A DNA stretch of 61,865 nt from Candidatus Aenigmatarchaeota archaeon (GCA_018920315.1 JAHLMP010000004.1:2753-64617), one strand, 5' to 3'. Shown: positions 30,002 through 40,344, counted from the first letter of the stretch. Notes: generated from the letters alone by a model not told the origin. Translations and numbers: made by a program.

Positions 30002-32797
30002 TTATTCTATATACAAAGCTGGTTTTAAAGGTAGTGATGTTTTTTCCTTAAATATATTTTTCAAATCATCTCTAAATGCATTAATAATTTCTATCTCTAC
30101 TCCTATTTCTTTTTCTATAAATTTTTTATTTTTTCTTAATGTTTCGAACTCATTCAATCTTATAATCTCTTCCTTTCCGAATTCTTCGATTATCTTTTCC
30201 AACCTTTGCAAAATTTTTATTTTTTCTGTGTCTTTTCCAAACTCCTTGAAAGCATCCTTTAAACTCTTCTCTTTTATAAATAATAATAAATTCCACTTCC
30301 AATCCTCTGCAACTTGGACATATATCTTATTTGCCTTTTCTTTTCTTGAAAGCTTTAGTGCCTCTTTCATATCATCTATCAAATTTTTAACAAATGTTTC
30401 TTCTAATTCAGCATAAACATCGAAATCTTTTTTTGTGGGCCATTTCTCAATTGAAACAAAACTTTTATTTCCAAGCATGTGCCAAAGCTCCTCGCTTGCA
30501 AATGGCATGAAAGGAGATAGCATTTTTATCCAATCATTTAGCAAAGATTTGCTAATTTTGTTATTTTTCTTTAGATGCCACTTTATATCTTCTGTAAAAA
30601 TAAATAGCAAGTAATTGCAAGCATCTCTAATTCTAAGTTCTAGCATAGCTTTTGTTACATAGTCTATGCATCTTGCCAATCTACTTCTTATCCATCTTTC
30701 ATTTTCTTCTTGTGTTGCATCGGTCACTTTCTCTATTATCAAAAATATGTCTTTAATCTTATTCTCTATTGTTCTTGCTAAACTTTCTGTAAAGTTTGTA
30801 TCTTGATCTAATGAAGCATTTAGCAAGACAGAAAGCCTAACTACATCTGCTCCATACTTTGCGATAGCATCCTTTAAAGGAATTATATTTCCTAAGGATT
30901 TTGACATCTTTTGCCCCTCGTTTAAAACAAATCCATTTGTAACTATTTGCTTTGGCCAAAGCTCTTTTGGAAAGATTGCTACGTGATTCATAACAAAAAA
31001 TACAAGATGATTAGTAATCAAATCCTCACCAGAATGACGAGAATCCAAAGGATACCAATAAGAGAATTCTTTTCTCATCTTTTCAAGAATATCTTTACTA
31101 ATCTTTGAAGATTTAGAAATTTCTTCAATATTTCCTTTTCCAAAGAATATATAATCAAAAACCTCTGGAATGAGTTGCTCAGCATTTATTTTATGTTCTT
31201 TTATTATGTGAGAAATAGTATAGTAGGCCATGTATATTGTTGAATCGCTCAAACTTTCTATAATCCACTCTCTATCAAAAGGAAGCCTTGTGCCAAAGCC
31301 ACGTTTTCTTGCACATGCTCGTTCTTCTAGCCAATCTATTGTATTATGATATTCCTTTCTAAAAATCTCTGGAATGATATTCATTTCTTCTATTGCTTTA
31401 TGGGCAAGCTCTTTCCACTCCTTATTTGAATAATCTATAAACCATTGATCTTCTATTATTTTAACTACGCATTCTTTACCACATCTACAAATTACTGGCT
31501 TATTCATTATCTCATAAATTATGTCAGCAAGATTTTCGTCGAGTAAATCTCTCTTAACAGCATCTCTTGCTTCTGCTACTTTCATGCCTTTATATTTTCC
31601 AGTATTTTCTTTTAAAACACCCTCACGAAATTCCTTAGAATAAATCTCTTGAGTTGCTTCTTCGAGCTTTTCATCTAATTGATTTTTAATTCCAAGTTTC
31701 TTGCAAATCTCTACTGCAGAAAATTCTCCTAAGCCAGGTGTAGAAACTAAAGATATTGGCTGTATTTTATCAGCTTCGTAGTTACTACCAAGATCTTTTA
31801 AGGCAATCCAATCATAAGGAGCATGGGCTGGACAAGAATAAACAACTCCTGTAGCATGGTTTGCATCAACAAAACTTGCTGGGAGGATTTTCACAATCTT
31901 ATTTAAAATTGGAACAATAACCTCTTTTCCTATCAATTCTTCTCCTTTTATTATCTCTGAAATTTCTACATTCTTTTTTTGAAGTTTTAATTTATCAACG
32001 CTTTTTTCACTCACTATCCAAATTTCATTGCCAACTTTGATTTTTGCATAATTCTCATTTGGATTTATCCAAAGATTCGTAGCTCCAAATATTGTTTCTG
32101 GTCTTAGAGTTGCAGCCGTCAGGAAAATTCTCTTCTCGCTATCCTTAGGTTCGTTATCCTTAAGCAAGAATTTAACAATTGTAAACTCTTCGAGCTTTCC
32201 TTTCTTATCTTCTAATGTATCATGTTCCCCAACAGGATTTTCACAACAAGGGCACCAAACAACAGGATGCTTTCCTTTTTTCAATAAACCTTTTTCGTAA
32301 AGTTTATAAAATTGCCACTCAATGAATTTGTTGTAGCAAGCATCTCCAGTATTGAATTCTCTTCTCCAATCTATAGAAAAGCCCATTCTTTTCATTCCAT
32401 CTTTTATCTCTTCTATAAAGTATTCTATAACCTTTTTCGGATCTTCAAACTCTTTGATTTTTTTCTCTGGAACTCTGAAAACATCTCGATATATTTTTAT
32501 CAATTTTTCATCTCTTTCTTTTATTCTTCTTGAAATTGCTATTATGGGCGTGCCAGTTATATGCCAACCCATTGGGAAAAGAACATTATACTCAAGCATG
32601 CGCATAAATCTTGCATAAGTATCTGCAACGCTATAAGTTCTTGCATGTCCAATATGCTGAGGAGCTTGAACATAAGGATAAGCTGCTGTTATAAAAAATT
32701 TTTTCTTTTCATCCCAGTTTCCTGCATTTGTCTCAAAAATCTTTTCTTCTTCCCATGCTTTTTGCCATCTTTTTTCTATCTCCTGCAAATCTATCAT
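30002..32797 (-). CDS. leuS: leucyl-tRNA synthetase, archaeal type
   Basis: AAYPYVQAPQHIGHARTYSVADTYARF, KMSKSLGN. Confidence 0.95.
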   Translation of the reverse strand: MIDLQEIEKRWQKAWEEEKIFETNAGNWDEKKKFFITAAYPYVQAPQHIGHARTYSVADTYARFMRMLEYNVLFPMGWHITGTPIIAISRRIKERDEKLIKIYRDVFRVPEKKIKEFEDPKKVIEYFIEEIKDGMKRMGFSIDWRREFNTGDACYNKFIEWQFYKLYEKGLLKKGKHPVVWCPCCENPVGEHDTLEDKKGKLEEFTIVKFLLKDNEPKDSEKRIFLTAATLRPETIFGATNLWINPNENYAKIKVGNEIWIVSEKSVDKLKLQKKNVEISEIIKGEELIGKEVIVPILNKIVKILPASFVDANHATGVVYSCPAHAPYDWIALKDLGSNYEADKIQPISLVSTPGLGEFSAVEICKKLGIKNQLDEKLEEATQEIYSKEFREGVLKENTGKYKGMKVAEARDAVKRDLLDENLADIIYEIMNKPVICRCGKECVVKIIEDQWFIDYSNKEWKELAHKAIEEMNIIPEIFRKEYHNTIDWLEERACARKRGFGTRLPFDREWIIESLSDSTIYMAYYTISHIIKEHKINAEQLIPEVFDYIFFGKGNIEEISKSSKISKDILEKMRKEFSYWYPLDSRHSGEDLITNHLVFFVMNHVAIFPKELWPKQIVTNGFVLNEGQKMSKSLGNIIPLKDAIAKYGADVVRLSVLLNASLDQDTNFTESLARTIENKIKDIFLIIEKVTDATQEENERWIRSRLARCIDYVTKAMLELRIRDACNYLLFIFTEDIKWHLKKNNKISKSLLNDWIKMLSPFMPFASEELWHMLGNKSFVSIEKWPTKKDFDVYAELEETFVKNLIDDMKEALKLSRKEKANKIYVQVAEDWKWNLLLFIKEKSLKDAFKEFGKDTEKIKILQRLEKIIEEFGKEEIIRLNEFETLRKNKKFIEKEIGVEIEIINAFRDDLKNIFKEKTSLPLKPALYIE

Positions 32798-32867
32798 GAC
32801 TTTTTATTTTGCAAGAAATTTATTAAAATGTAAAATTTATTTCATCGGCTTATCATTACTTTTCTAC

Positions 32868-34379
32868 TTATTTTTTTCTCATTACTTCATGCCAACCATA
32901 AAGAAGCTCGAGAAAATCATCTGTATCATAAAGTGTTTGGGTATCCATGCACTCTTTTATCAAAAACTCAGCACCGCCAAATGTAGATGTCTTTCCAGAG
33001 CCTCCCCACATCCAAATTGGATCTACATCTGTAGCTCTTCTAGTTATAAATGCTGTTCTATATTTCTTTGCAAATTCTCTCATTCTCTCTTCATCTTCGG
33101 TTGCTATGATATATCTTAAACCATTTCGCCCAAGCCTTTCATCCTTCCATCTTTCTTCATTTTTAACCCCTCTTCTTTTCATCTTCTTAAAATCTCTTTC
33201 AATCCAAACTACTGGACCAGGTGTTTCTGTATAAAGAATATAAGCCCCCTCTCCTATATCTTCAAGTATTGTGTAAGGCATGATGTTATATTTTCCTGTG
33301 TTCGGATTTCTTATAGGCTTTCCTCCAATTATCATCTTGCCGTTTCTTCTTAATGCGTCTTCCACACTATATAAGCATTCATCTACAAGCTTTGGAGAAA
33401 TTAATGGACCTAACAATGTGCTTCTCTCTGTAGGATCGCCAATATGATTATTTATAATATCAGCTTGATGCATTAAGTATTCTTTAAATCTTTCATAATT
33501 CTCTTCTGGTGAGCAAGCTTTTATTGCAGTACATGCTAGACCATTAAAGAAGGTTGAGAGAGAAGTAAAATCAGAAACAGCAAGCTCTAGCTTTTTGTCA
33601 TCTGAGCAAATATCGTTCAAAATAAACATAAAATTATTTCCCTCATAATCGCCCATATAATGAATTCCTTTCTCTGCGCATCTTGCTTGGATCTTTCTTC
33701 CGTGCTCAGATCTTCCTATGAAAAATACTCCATCCAAGTAGTTGGAATTTAATGCCGTGTCTAAAATTTCTTCACCAGAGCCTATAACATAAGTTATATA
33801 ATCTTCTAATCCGAATTTTCTCATATCTTCTACTGCCATTATAGTGCTAAGTGGTGCCCTTGTTCCTGGCTTTACTACTACTCTATTGTTTGCCAATATA
33901 AAATCAAGCAAGTGATGAATAGTACCCATTGGATCTGTATTTGCTGGCAAGAAAAGATATACTCCTTTTGGAAGCTTTCTTACATAATGTCTACCATTTT
34001 TGCTTGTTTCTACATGAACCCACTCTTCTGATAGAATTTTTTCATATTCATCTCCAAAAACATTTCTCAAATAATCTTCAACGCCTTTCCATTTATCATA
34101 AGCTATTTTTAATCTTGCTTCTACATGGCTTATTGGCATTCCTGTTTCCATTGCAACTAATCTAGCATACTCTTGAGCATTTTTCTCCAAATAATTTCCA
34201 AATTTTTTTGCTATTTCTATCCTTTCTTTTATTGGAATGTTATGCTTTTCAAAACTTCTTTTCATCCTTTTTATACTTCTCTCCACTTCTCTTTCATCAG
34301 ATATAGGAACTTCGTCTAATAGTTCTCCATTCCATGGGTTTTCAACTATTATTTTTTTAGTTTTATCTGCTACTACCAT
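32868..34379 (-). CDS. aldehyde dehydrogenase superfamily protein
   Basis: NPWNGELLDEVPISDEREVERSI, VVVKPGTRAPLS, candidate catalytic Cys in STFFNGLACTAIKA. Confidence 0.85.
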   Translation of the reverse strand: MVVADKTKKIIVENPWNGELLDEVPISDEREVERSIKRMKRSFEKHNIPIKERIEIAKKFGNYLEKNAQEYARLVAMETGMPISHVEARLKIAYDKWKGVEDYLRNVFGDEYEKILSEEWVHVETSKNGRHYVRKLPKGVYLFLPANTDPMGTIHHLLDFILANNRVVVKPGTRAPLSTIMAVEDMRKFGLEDYITYVIGSGEEILDTALNSNYLDGVFFIGRSEHGRKIQARCAEKGIHYMGDYEGNNFMFILNDICSDDKKLELAVSDFTSLSTFFNGLACTAIKACSPEENYERFKEYLMHQADIINNHIGDPTERSTLLGPLISPKLVDECLYSVEDALRRNGKMIIGGKPIRNPNTGKYNIMPYTILEDIGEGAYILYTETPGPVVWIERDFKKMKRRGVKNEERWKDERLGRNGLRYIIATEDEERMREFAKKYRTAFITRRATDVDPIWMWGGSGKTSTFGGAEFLIKECMDTQTLYDTDDFLELLYGWHEVMRKK

Positions 34380-34415
34380 AGCATCACTTAATAGTAATAC
34401 TATTATAGAAATTTT

Positions 34416-35834
34416 TTAAATACTTTTAGATTTATAGCTTATCGAAAATTTCCTTTCTATTTTTCTTATTGGTCTCTTTTCTTCCTCAATATCAATCCAT
34501 TTTATCAAAGGTGAAAAGAGCGGCATACCTTCGTGATGATAAATTTTAGTTATGGGCATATTTCCTACATCCACGATTCTTGATATGTTATAATCAGCGA
34601 AAAGCTCTGCTACTTCTTCTTTTTCTAAATTTGTTCCAATTGTTTGAAGATATTCCCTATAATCGTAAAGCGTATTTTTTAAATCTTCTAAATTTTCAAT
34701 TCGCTTTACTCTTATTGTTCTGTATAGAGGTGAAAGTTCAAAGGAAGAATTAGTACCATCATATATAATGAGATATTCTTCTCCTTTCCATACATCTAAA
34801 TCTAACCCTGCGGTTTTTTCAAGTAAGTATGTATGATATAACATAGAAATAACAGATTTTTCATCCACGCTTAGTCTCTTTCTTCTGATTTTTTGTTCGT
34901 TCATAATCTTAGCCATTTCTTCGCACAATTTTATTGGATATGAAGAATCTCTTGAAATTACATAAACTATATGCGGAGAAAAACAAGCAGTCTGATCCAT
35001 ATATGTCATATCCCTAACAATTTTAGGAGCATTTTTTTTCACGTCTCTTGAATCTTTTAGACTTACTATCTCTACTCCTGCTCTAAGAGGGTATCCTAAA
35101 ACCTTTCCTTTGGCTTTTGCTCTTATTTTGTTTATAGTATCATGAGCACCATAAACAATAATTGCTGCATTCTCATCTTCAAATAACCTATCTTCTAAAT
35201 CTTCTCCTCCCTTCCATGGGATACACCATAGAAAATCTCCAATACCTTCATCTACTTCCTTTAATGAATTTATCCAAATTGTTGTAAAGACGGGCTCGTT
35301 GTATGAAGGTTTTGAAATGGATGGAGATTTTAACACGCTTGACTGAAATGTTGATATTGGTTGTGGACCTAAACTTTCTGGGAAAATATGCACAACATAT
35401 CTTGGCCCAAATGCTTTTGTTTTGACTTTTGTAGTTTTTGATTTCAGATATTTTCCAAATCCGTCTAGATAATCCATGCTACCAAGCTCTGCTTCTACAA
35501 TCTCAGAAAGATAATCCTCTTTAAGATTGTCAAAAATATTTTCTATATATAATATTAAGGCCTCTTCAGGAAATTTTGTAGTTGCACTTAAAACTTCTAA
35601 ATTTTCCATACAAGCTTTTTTACATCTTTTTCCTGCTTCTTCCCATATCTTTGGTATTTCTTTTGCTTTGTATTTACTTCTAAATCGACTTCGTCTTTCA
35701 TCTACTGTTTCTATAAACTCTTCAACCAACTCTTCTGGGCTCGAAGGATAATAAATTTTAACTCCATTAATCTCTATAGAAAATTCCTTTATGGTCTTAT
35801 TTCCTGGAATGCTGTAAGCTCTATATTCTTTCAT
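34416..35834 (-). CDS. LuxC-like acyl-CoA reductase
   Basis: Length and motifs DAAIIVYGAHDTINKIRAKAKGKVLGY-like NAD(P) region and MDQTACFSPHIVYV (candidate catalytic Cys) as in LuxC family; adjacent LuxE. Confidence 0.78.
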   Translation of the reverse strand: MKEYRAYSIPGNKTIKEFSIEINGVKIYYPSSPEELVEEFIETVDERRSRFRSKYKAKEIPKIWEEAGKRCKKACMENLEVLSATTKFPEEALILYIENIFDNLKEDYLSEIVEAELGSMDYLDGFGKYLKSKTTKVKTKAFGPRYVVHIFPESLGPQPISTFQSSVLKSPSISKPSYNEPVFTTIWINSLKEVDEGIGDFLWCIPWKGGEDLEDRLFEDENAAIIVYGAHDTINKIRAKAKGKVLGYPLRAGVEIVSLKDSRDVKKNAPKIVRDMTYMDQTACFSPHIVYVISRDSSYPIKLCEEMAKIMNEQKIRRKRLSVDEKSVISMLYHTYLLEKTAGLDLDVWKGEEYLIIYDGTNSSFELSPLYRTIRVKRIENLEDLKNTLYDYREYLQTIGTNLEKEEVAELFADYNISRIVDVGNMPITKIYHHEGMPLFSPLIKWIDIEEEKRPIRKIERKFSISYKSKSI

Positions 35835-36978
35835 TTTCCATCTTTTTTAGTAACTCCTCAAGAACTAGTGCACAACCTCTTGGTTGTGTTCCCTTTGCTC
35901 TTCTCTTATGTGCAACTGCATTTCCTACCCTTCCACACTTGCAATATTCATCCACAGAAACTGTTTCGACACCAATGTCACCGGTTACAACATATGCAGG
36001 ATAGGATTTTATATAAGGAGACATAAACGATAGCAACCCCTCTTCTCCTGGTTCCACAGGAGCTGTAAATTCTTCTGGATTTCTTACAGAGACGTGAACT
36101 CCTAGAGGCACATGCTTTTCATGATACTCACATTCAGGACACCACATGAAAATATCTGTAAGTCCTAATCCATCCCTTATTTTCTTTTCAGGTATTCCAA
36201 GCCTTTCATCAATACCTTCATACAATTTCTCTTTTGGTATTTCACCACCCACCCATCTTTTCCATCCGCCAGTAGTCATTGCATTTCCATCTATTTCTAT
36301 TCTCTTGCCTTTATTTCTTAATTCTTCTACGATTTCATAATACACGAATGGTGGACCATAGAGATGGATTCTTCCTTGACATTTATCTCTAATTTTTCCT
36401 ACAAGATTTTCTAGAAGTTCACTTGGGTTTTCTTCAATTTCCTCCTGATACAAGAAGTAGATGTTATCATCTCCTACAATTTCTCTAAACATCATATAAC
36501 CTCCTCTGATTAAACCAGTCCTGCTTTTTTCTATAGGTGGTGTTAGGAATATTACTGCATCATTATCGTTAACCTCTAGTATATCCCTGCATGTAAATAC
36601 GTTCTCTTCATTTATTTCTTTTAAACTCTCTCTATCGAAAAAATATTTGGTTTGAGTTCCTGTAGTCCCGCTAGTTGTAAAGTAAATAGATGCTTCTACC
36701 CCTCTTGTTATTAGTAAACGCTCTTTACCAATTCTCGAAAGCTCCTTAAAAAAGTCTGATGGAATAAGAGGTATTTTGTACAAATCCTCGTAAGTTTTTA
36801 TATCATCTGGGGTGACGTTTCTTCCTATCCCGTGTTTGGCTAGAAGCTCACAATACATCCTATATAAAAGGTTGTTGGTATAATGATGTTCAAAATTTTT
36901 TCTTATGCCGGCAAACTTCAATTCCTTTAATTCTTCTGGGCTTATCCTATAGCTTCTTTCTTTTGTTTTTATATCCAT
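35821..36978 (-). CDS. LuxE/PaaK-like acyl-protein synthetase (ANL superfamily)
   Basis: IPLIPSDFFKE, IYFTTSGTTGTQTKYFFDRESL, YGPPFVYYEI, GNAMTTGGWKRW; overlaps luxC-like start by 14 nt; C-terminal Cys in QPRGCALVLEELL. Confidence 0.82.
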   Translation of the reverse strand: MDIKTKERSYRISPEELKELKFAGIRKNFEHHYTNNLLYRMYCELLAKHGIGRNVTPDDIKTYEDLYKIPLIPSDFFKELSRIGKERLLITRGVEASIYFTTSGTTGTQTKYFFDRESLKEINEENVFTCRDILEVNDNDAVIFLTPPIEKSRTGLIRGGYMMFREIVGDDNIYFLYQEEIEENPSELLENLVGKIRDKCQGRIHLYGPPFVYYEIVEELRNKGKRIEIDGNAMTTGGWKRWVGGEIPKEKLYEGIDERLGIPEKKIRDGLGLTDIFMWCPECEYHEKHVPLGVHVSVRNPEEFTAPVEPGEEGLLSFMSPYIKSYPAYVVTGDIGVETVSVDEYCKCGRVGNAVAHKRRAKGTQPRGCALVLEELLKKMENERI

Positions 36979-36990
36979 CTTCTCACCTAA

Positions 36991-38544
36991 TTATACTACC
37001 ATTTTGTCAAAACACATTATATATATATCTGAAAAACCCATAAATTTAAATTCTTTTCTACCACCTATTTCTCCGTTTGCAAAGATCCCAATATAGCTTG
37101 GTAGCAAACTATTCAAATTTTTTACAAATTTATCCATTGCACGTGTTTTATGTAATAAAAATCCTCGAGCAGCACAAGAAAATAACAGCGCAAAAACGGG
37201 TCTATCCGCTTTAATCTCTTCTTTAATAGAATTTGGTGTTGCTTCTACTGTTTTTCTTTTATTGTACTTGCCTATAACGAAGCTCATGTTTTCTGTAACC
37301 TTTTGAGGCGAGATTAGAGTTTTGTTATCTAAAGAAGGCCGAAGTGCTAATGGAAAACCTTCATGAAGCGTAGTTACAAATATTGCCGGATATTTTATAA
37401 AAAGTAACACATCCTCATACTTTTTTGCAAATATTTTCTCTAGCACTGCATCCAAAGAAAATCTTTCTTCTACACTTGATACAAGCCTTCTATACTCTTC
37501 TTTCGCAGGGTTATTATTTATCTCTTCTATAGTTTTTTTATCCTTAGAAATTTTAGTTATAACTCCATAAACATTGGTTAAGTCGTAAGGATGAGAAAAC
37601 CCAAAAGAGAACTGCAACTCTGAAACAACAAAGCAAACAACTGCACCATATTTATAATATCTTCCATTAGCAAAAACATAATTTTCACCTTTAAACTCCA
37701 TCATATCCTCTAATTTTGAAGATGCTGAAGCGCCTACAATAGGAATAAAAGATCCTACAACTTCTTTTATTCCATCTAAAAATTCTCCTTCCATCCCAGA
37801 AATAGTAACTTTATTTTCATAATAAGTTCCACCGATAAATGTCAATATAAAGTATGGTGGATTCTTAATGATCTCATAAAAACTTTTTTTACTTCCTCTC
37901 ATAAACTGTGTTGTTGCAAATCTCGATCTATCTATAGGACAATTTTCAATAGCTTGCATTGTTGCTTTTTTTCCTTCTTCTATAGGATCTTTTCTATAGT
38001 TTTCACTTATCCCAACACCAAAATGCATATATTGTGTATCAATACTTAAAACTTCTATAGTACCTTCTGAATACCCAAGAATAGAATTTATCTCTCTATC
38101 TGTTGTACAGCCAATCCAGTTAGTTCCAAGAATCTTATTGATGCCTTGAACAACCTTATCTATTTGTGAGTTATACTTAGAAGAAACAAAAACAATACTA
38201 AAAGTTGGCATAGCGCCTTTAGAAGATTGCATCGCTGCTTGCTTTGCTGCAGAGACAGCTGCGTTAAAGCCATCATTAAGATCAGATATTCCTATACCAA
38301 TAGATATATTTGCTCCTCTATATCCATATAGAGGTGTATGAATGGCTTCATAATTTTTTAGAAAATAAAGCTTTGCCTTTCCAACTTCTTTCATCTTTAC
38401 TTCTCCTGATTTTTCTAGCTCTTCTATAATCTTAGAAACAGTATTTCTATGCAATCCTGTAGCCTCTGCGAGCTCAGAAATAGTTAGGCCACTTGGCCTT
38501 TTTTCAAGAGCTTCAATTATTTTTTCTCGTGACATTATTGCCAC
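36991..38544 (-). CDS. winged-HTH - FIST_N/FIST_C sensor-regulator
   Basis: N-terminal EKRPSGLTISELAEATGLHRNTVSKIIEELEKSGEV; FIST-like WIGCTTDREI...EVLSIDTQYMHFGVG... C-terminal PVFALLFSCAARGFLL...GIFANGEIG. GTG at 38544 or ATG at 38535 as start. Confidence 0.82.
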   Translation of the reverse strand: MAIMSREKIIEALEKRPSGLTISELAEATGLHRNTVSKIIEELEKSGEVKMKEVGKAKLYFLKNYEAIHTPLYGYRGANISIGIGISDLNDGFNAAVSAAKQAAMQSSKGAMPTFSIVFVSSKYNSQIDKVVQGINKILGTNWIGCTTDREINSILGYSEGTIEVLSIDTQYMHFGVGISENYRKDPIEEGKKATMQAIENCPIDRSRFATTQFMRGSKKSFYEIIKNPPYFILTFIGGTYYENKVTISGMEGEFLDGIKEVVGSFIPIVGASASSKLEDMMEFKGENYVFANGRYYKYGAVVCFVVSELQFSFGFSHPYDLTNVYGVITKISKDKKTIEEINNNPAKEEYRRLVSSVEERFSLDAVLEKIFAKKYEDVLLFIKYPAIFVTTLHEGFPLALRPSLDNKTLISPQKVTENMSFVIGKYNKRKTVEATPNSIKEEIKADRPVFALLFSCAARGFLLHKTRAMDKFVKNLNSLLPSYIGIFANGEIGGRKEFKFMGFSDIYIMCFDKMVV

Positions 38545-38548
38545 AATT

Positions 38549-38581
38549 GTGCATTAATGCACTAAATATACTTTGGTGCAC
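38549..38581. promoter_or_regulatory. palindromic operator candidate: GTGCATTAATGCAC (38549..38562), TATA-like TATATTTA on minus strand (38563..38570), further GTGCAC (38576..38581)
   Basis: 14-bp perfect palindrome directly upstream of HTH-FIST gene start and next to its likely TATA box. Confidence 0.6.
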
Positions 38582-38732
38582 AAATTTTAAAATTTTTCGC
38601 ATATCCTCTTAGGCCCTATTAGGATAAGAAGTGATTCAAGATTCTAGCAAAAAATGGAAAAAGATTAAAACTATTTTCAATCCTTCTCCAGAATGGCTTT
38701 ATTATGATAGACTAGTGCCTCATTCCTAAATT

Positions 38733-39494
38733 TTATAATTTTAAAACCCTTATTCCATCCTTTCCTATCTCTATAGGATAAGAATTATCACTATGCGCTG
38801 TTCTTCTCATCTTTCTAACTAATAGATGCCTTCCAGCTTGTGGTCCTATGCTAACAAAATCTAGTCTAATTATTCCATCGACAACAAACTCTTCTACTCC
38901 GAAGCGTGAAAGCGTGTTAGAACCTTCTGGTATTTCGCTTGTTAATAAAGATGTAACACCTGCTTTTTTCAGCGCTTGAATTAAAAGATATAACTTTCTT
39001 CTTGTTTCATGAATATCCTTGAAATACATCCCCATTATAGAAACAGAATCAAAAACAAATCTCTTTGCCTTTATCTTTTTTATCGCTTCTACATATTCAT
39101 CAATGAATGCTGTCTCAAACATAGTGTAAGTAGAGGTATGCTCTCTACTTATTCCAAAAGGATCTGAAAATATGAACATAAACTTTTTCTCCTTTTCATA
39201 TTTTTCGAAATCCCACTCAAATCTTATCAAATCCTTTTTTATATCCTCTGGCGTTTCTTCGCAAGTTACATAAATTCCAGGCTCTCCATTCTTTAATCCA
39301 TACCAAAGAAATTGACCGCAAAATATAGTTTTTCCAGAGCCTGTGGGGCCACAAACAAGTATAGTAGAACCTGGAATAAAACCGCCTTCGATTATCTCAT
39401 CTAAGCCTTGAATTCCTGTTTTTACTCTTTCCATTTCTATCAACCTAAATAAATATTTATTTTTCCTTAATTTTAAATCAAAAATTGCTACCAA
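38733..39494 (-). CDS. KaiC/RAD55-family RecA-like ATPase
   Basis: TGIQGLDEIIEGGFIPGSTILVCGPTGSGKTIFCGQFLWYG. Confidence 0.85.
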   Translation of the reverse strand: MVAIFDLKLRKNKYLFRLIEMERVKTGIQGLDEIIEGGFIPGSTILVCGPTGSGKTIFCGQFLWYGLKNGEPGIYVTCEETPEDIKKDLIRFEWDFEKYEKEKKFMFIFSDPFGISREHTSTYTMFETAFIDEYVEAIKKIKAKRFVFDSVSIMGMYFKDIHETRRKLYLLIQALKKAGVTSLLTSEIPEGSNTLSRFGVEEFVVDGIIRLDFVSIGPQAGRHLLVRKMRRTAHSDNSYPIEIGKDGIRVLKL

Positions 39495-40192
39495 AAGATC
39501 TTTGCTCTATCCATGTCTACTATTCTATCTGGAAAAACAACAATACCTTTGTCTGTAATCTCATAAAAATGAAATCTTGTTGAATGCATAGTGCCTCGCA
39601 TCTTCCATATTGCTAATGCTGTTCTAAAGGCATCGAGCTGATAAATCCTTCTTAAAACTATTACACCATCTGTTACAAACTCTTCAACCCCAAACCTTGA
39701 AATTGAGTTAGAGCCAGGCACGCTTTCGCAGATAAGTATTGATGTGCAAAGGTTCTTTTTCAATATATCACAAAGCTCTAGTAGAGATCTTCTAACCTCT
39801 GCCTCTGCTCTAATATGAAGTGAGAAAGCTGATATAGAATCTATTACAACTCTCTTTGCTCTTATTTCACGAATATTGTTCTCTATCAACTCAAAAACAT
39901 CCATAAGTCTAAATGGATCATACTTTATCATTCTTATCTTATCTTCTTTCTCTAATCTATCAAAATCCCAACCAAATGCTAGGGCTTGATTCTTGAGCTC
40001 TTCTATCTTTTCCTCAAAGCTAACATATAAGCCAGGCTCTCCTGCAAGATAGAGATATTGCAAACCAAATATCGTTTTTCCCATTCCACAAGCTCCTGAT
40101 AGTAAGATAAGTTCTCCTTCTGGAACTCCTTTTGGCAATAGCTTATCAATACCAGGGATGTTTAACTTAACATAGCGAAATGCTTGTGGCAT
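39488..40192 (-). CDS. KaiC/RAD55-family RecA-like ATPase
   Basis: IPGIDKLLPKGVPEGELILLSGACGMGKTIFGLQYL; overlaps next gene by 7 nt. Confidence 0.85.
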   Translation of the reverse strand: MPQAFRYVKLNIPGIDKLLPKGVPEGELILLSGACGMGKTIFGLQYLYLAGEPGLYVSFEEKIEELKNQALAFGWDFDRLEKEDKIRMIKYDPFRLMDVFELIENNIREIRAKRVVIDSISAFSLHIRAEAEVRRSLLELCDILKKNLCTSILICESVPGSNSISRFGVEEFVTDGVIVLRRIYQLDAFRTALAIWKMRGTMHSTRFHFYEITDKGIVVFPDRIVDMDRAKIFW

Positions 40193-40344
40193 AACCTCAC
40201 TATCTTATCTATATATCTTAGAAAATAAAAAACTAATACACTTTGAAAATGAAATATTTGAAATAGTAATTTTCATTACGATTTCCTTTTCGATATTTTA
40301 CTTCTCTCTTACTGTCATAAATCTTAATATCTAATATTCATCTT

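Noticed and set aside
32868-38544. Bioluminescence (lux) operon
   Set aside because: No LuxA/LuxB/LuxD/LuxG-like ORF in the window; only the reductase half plus ALDH and FIST
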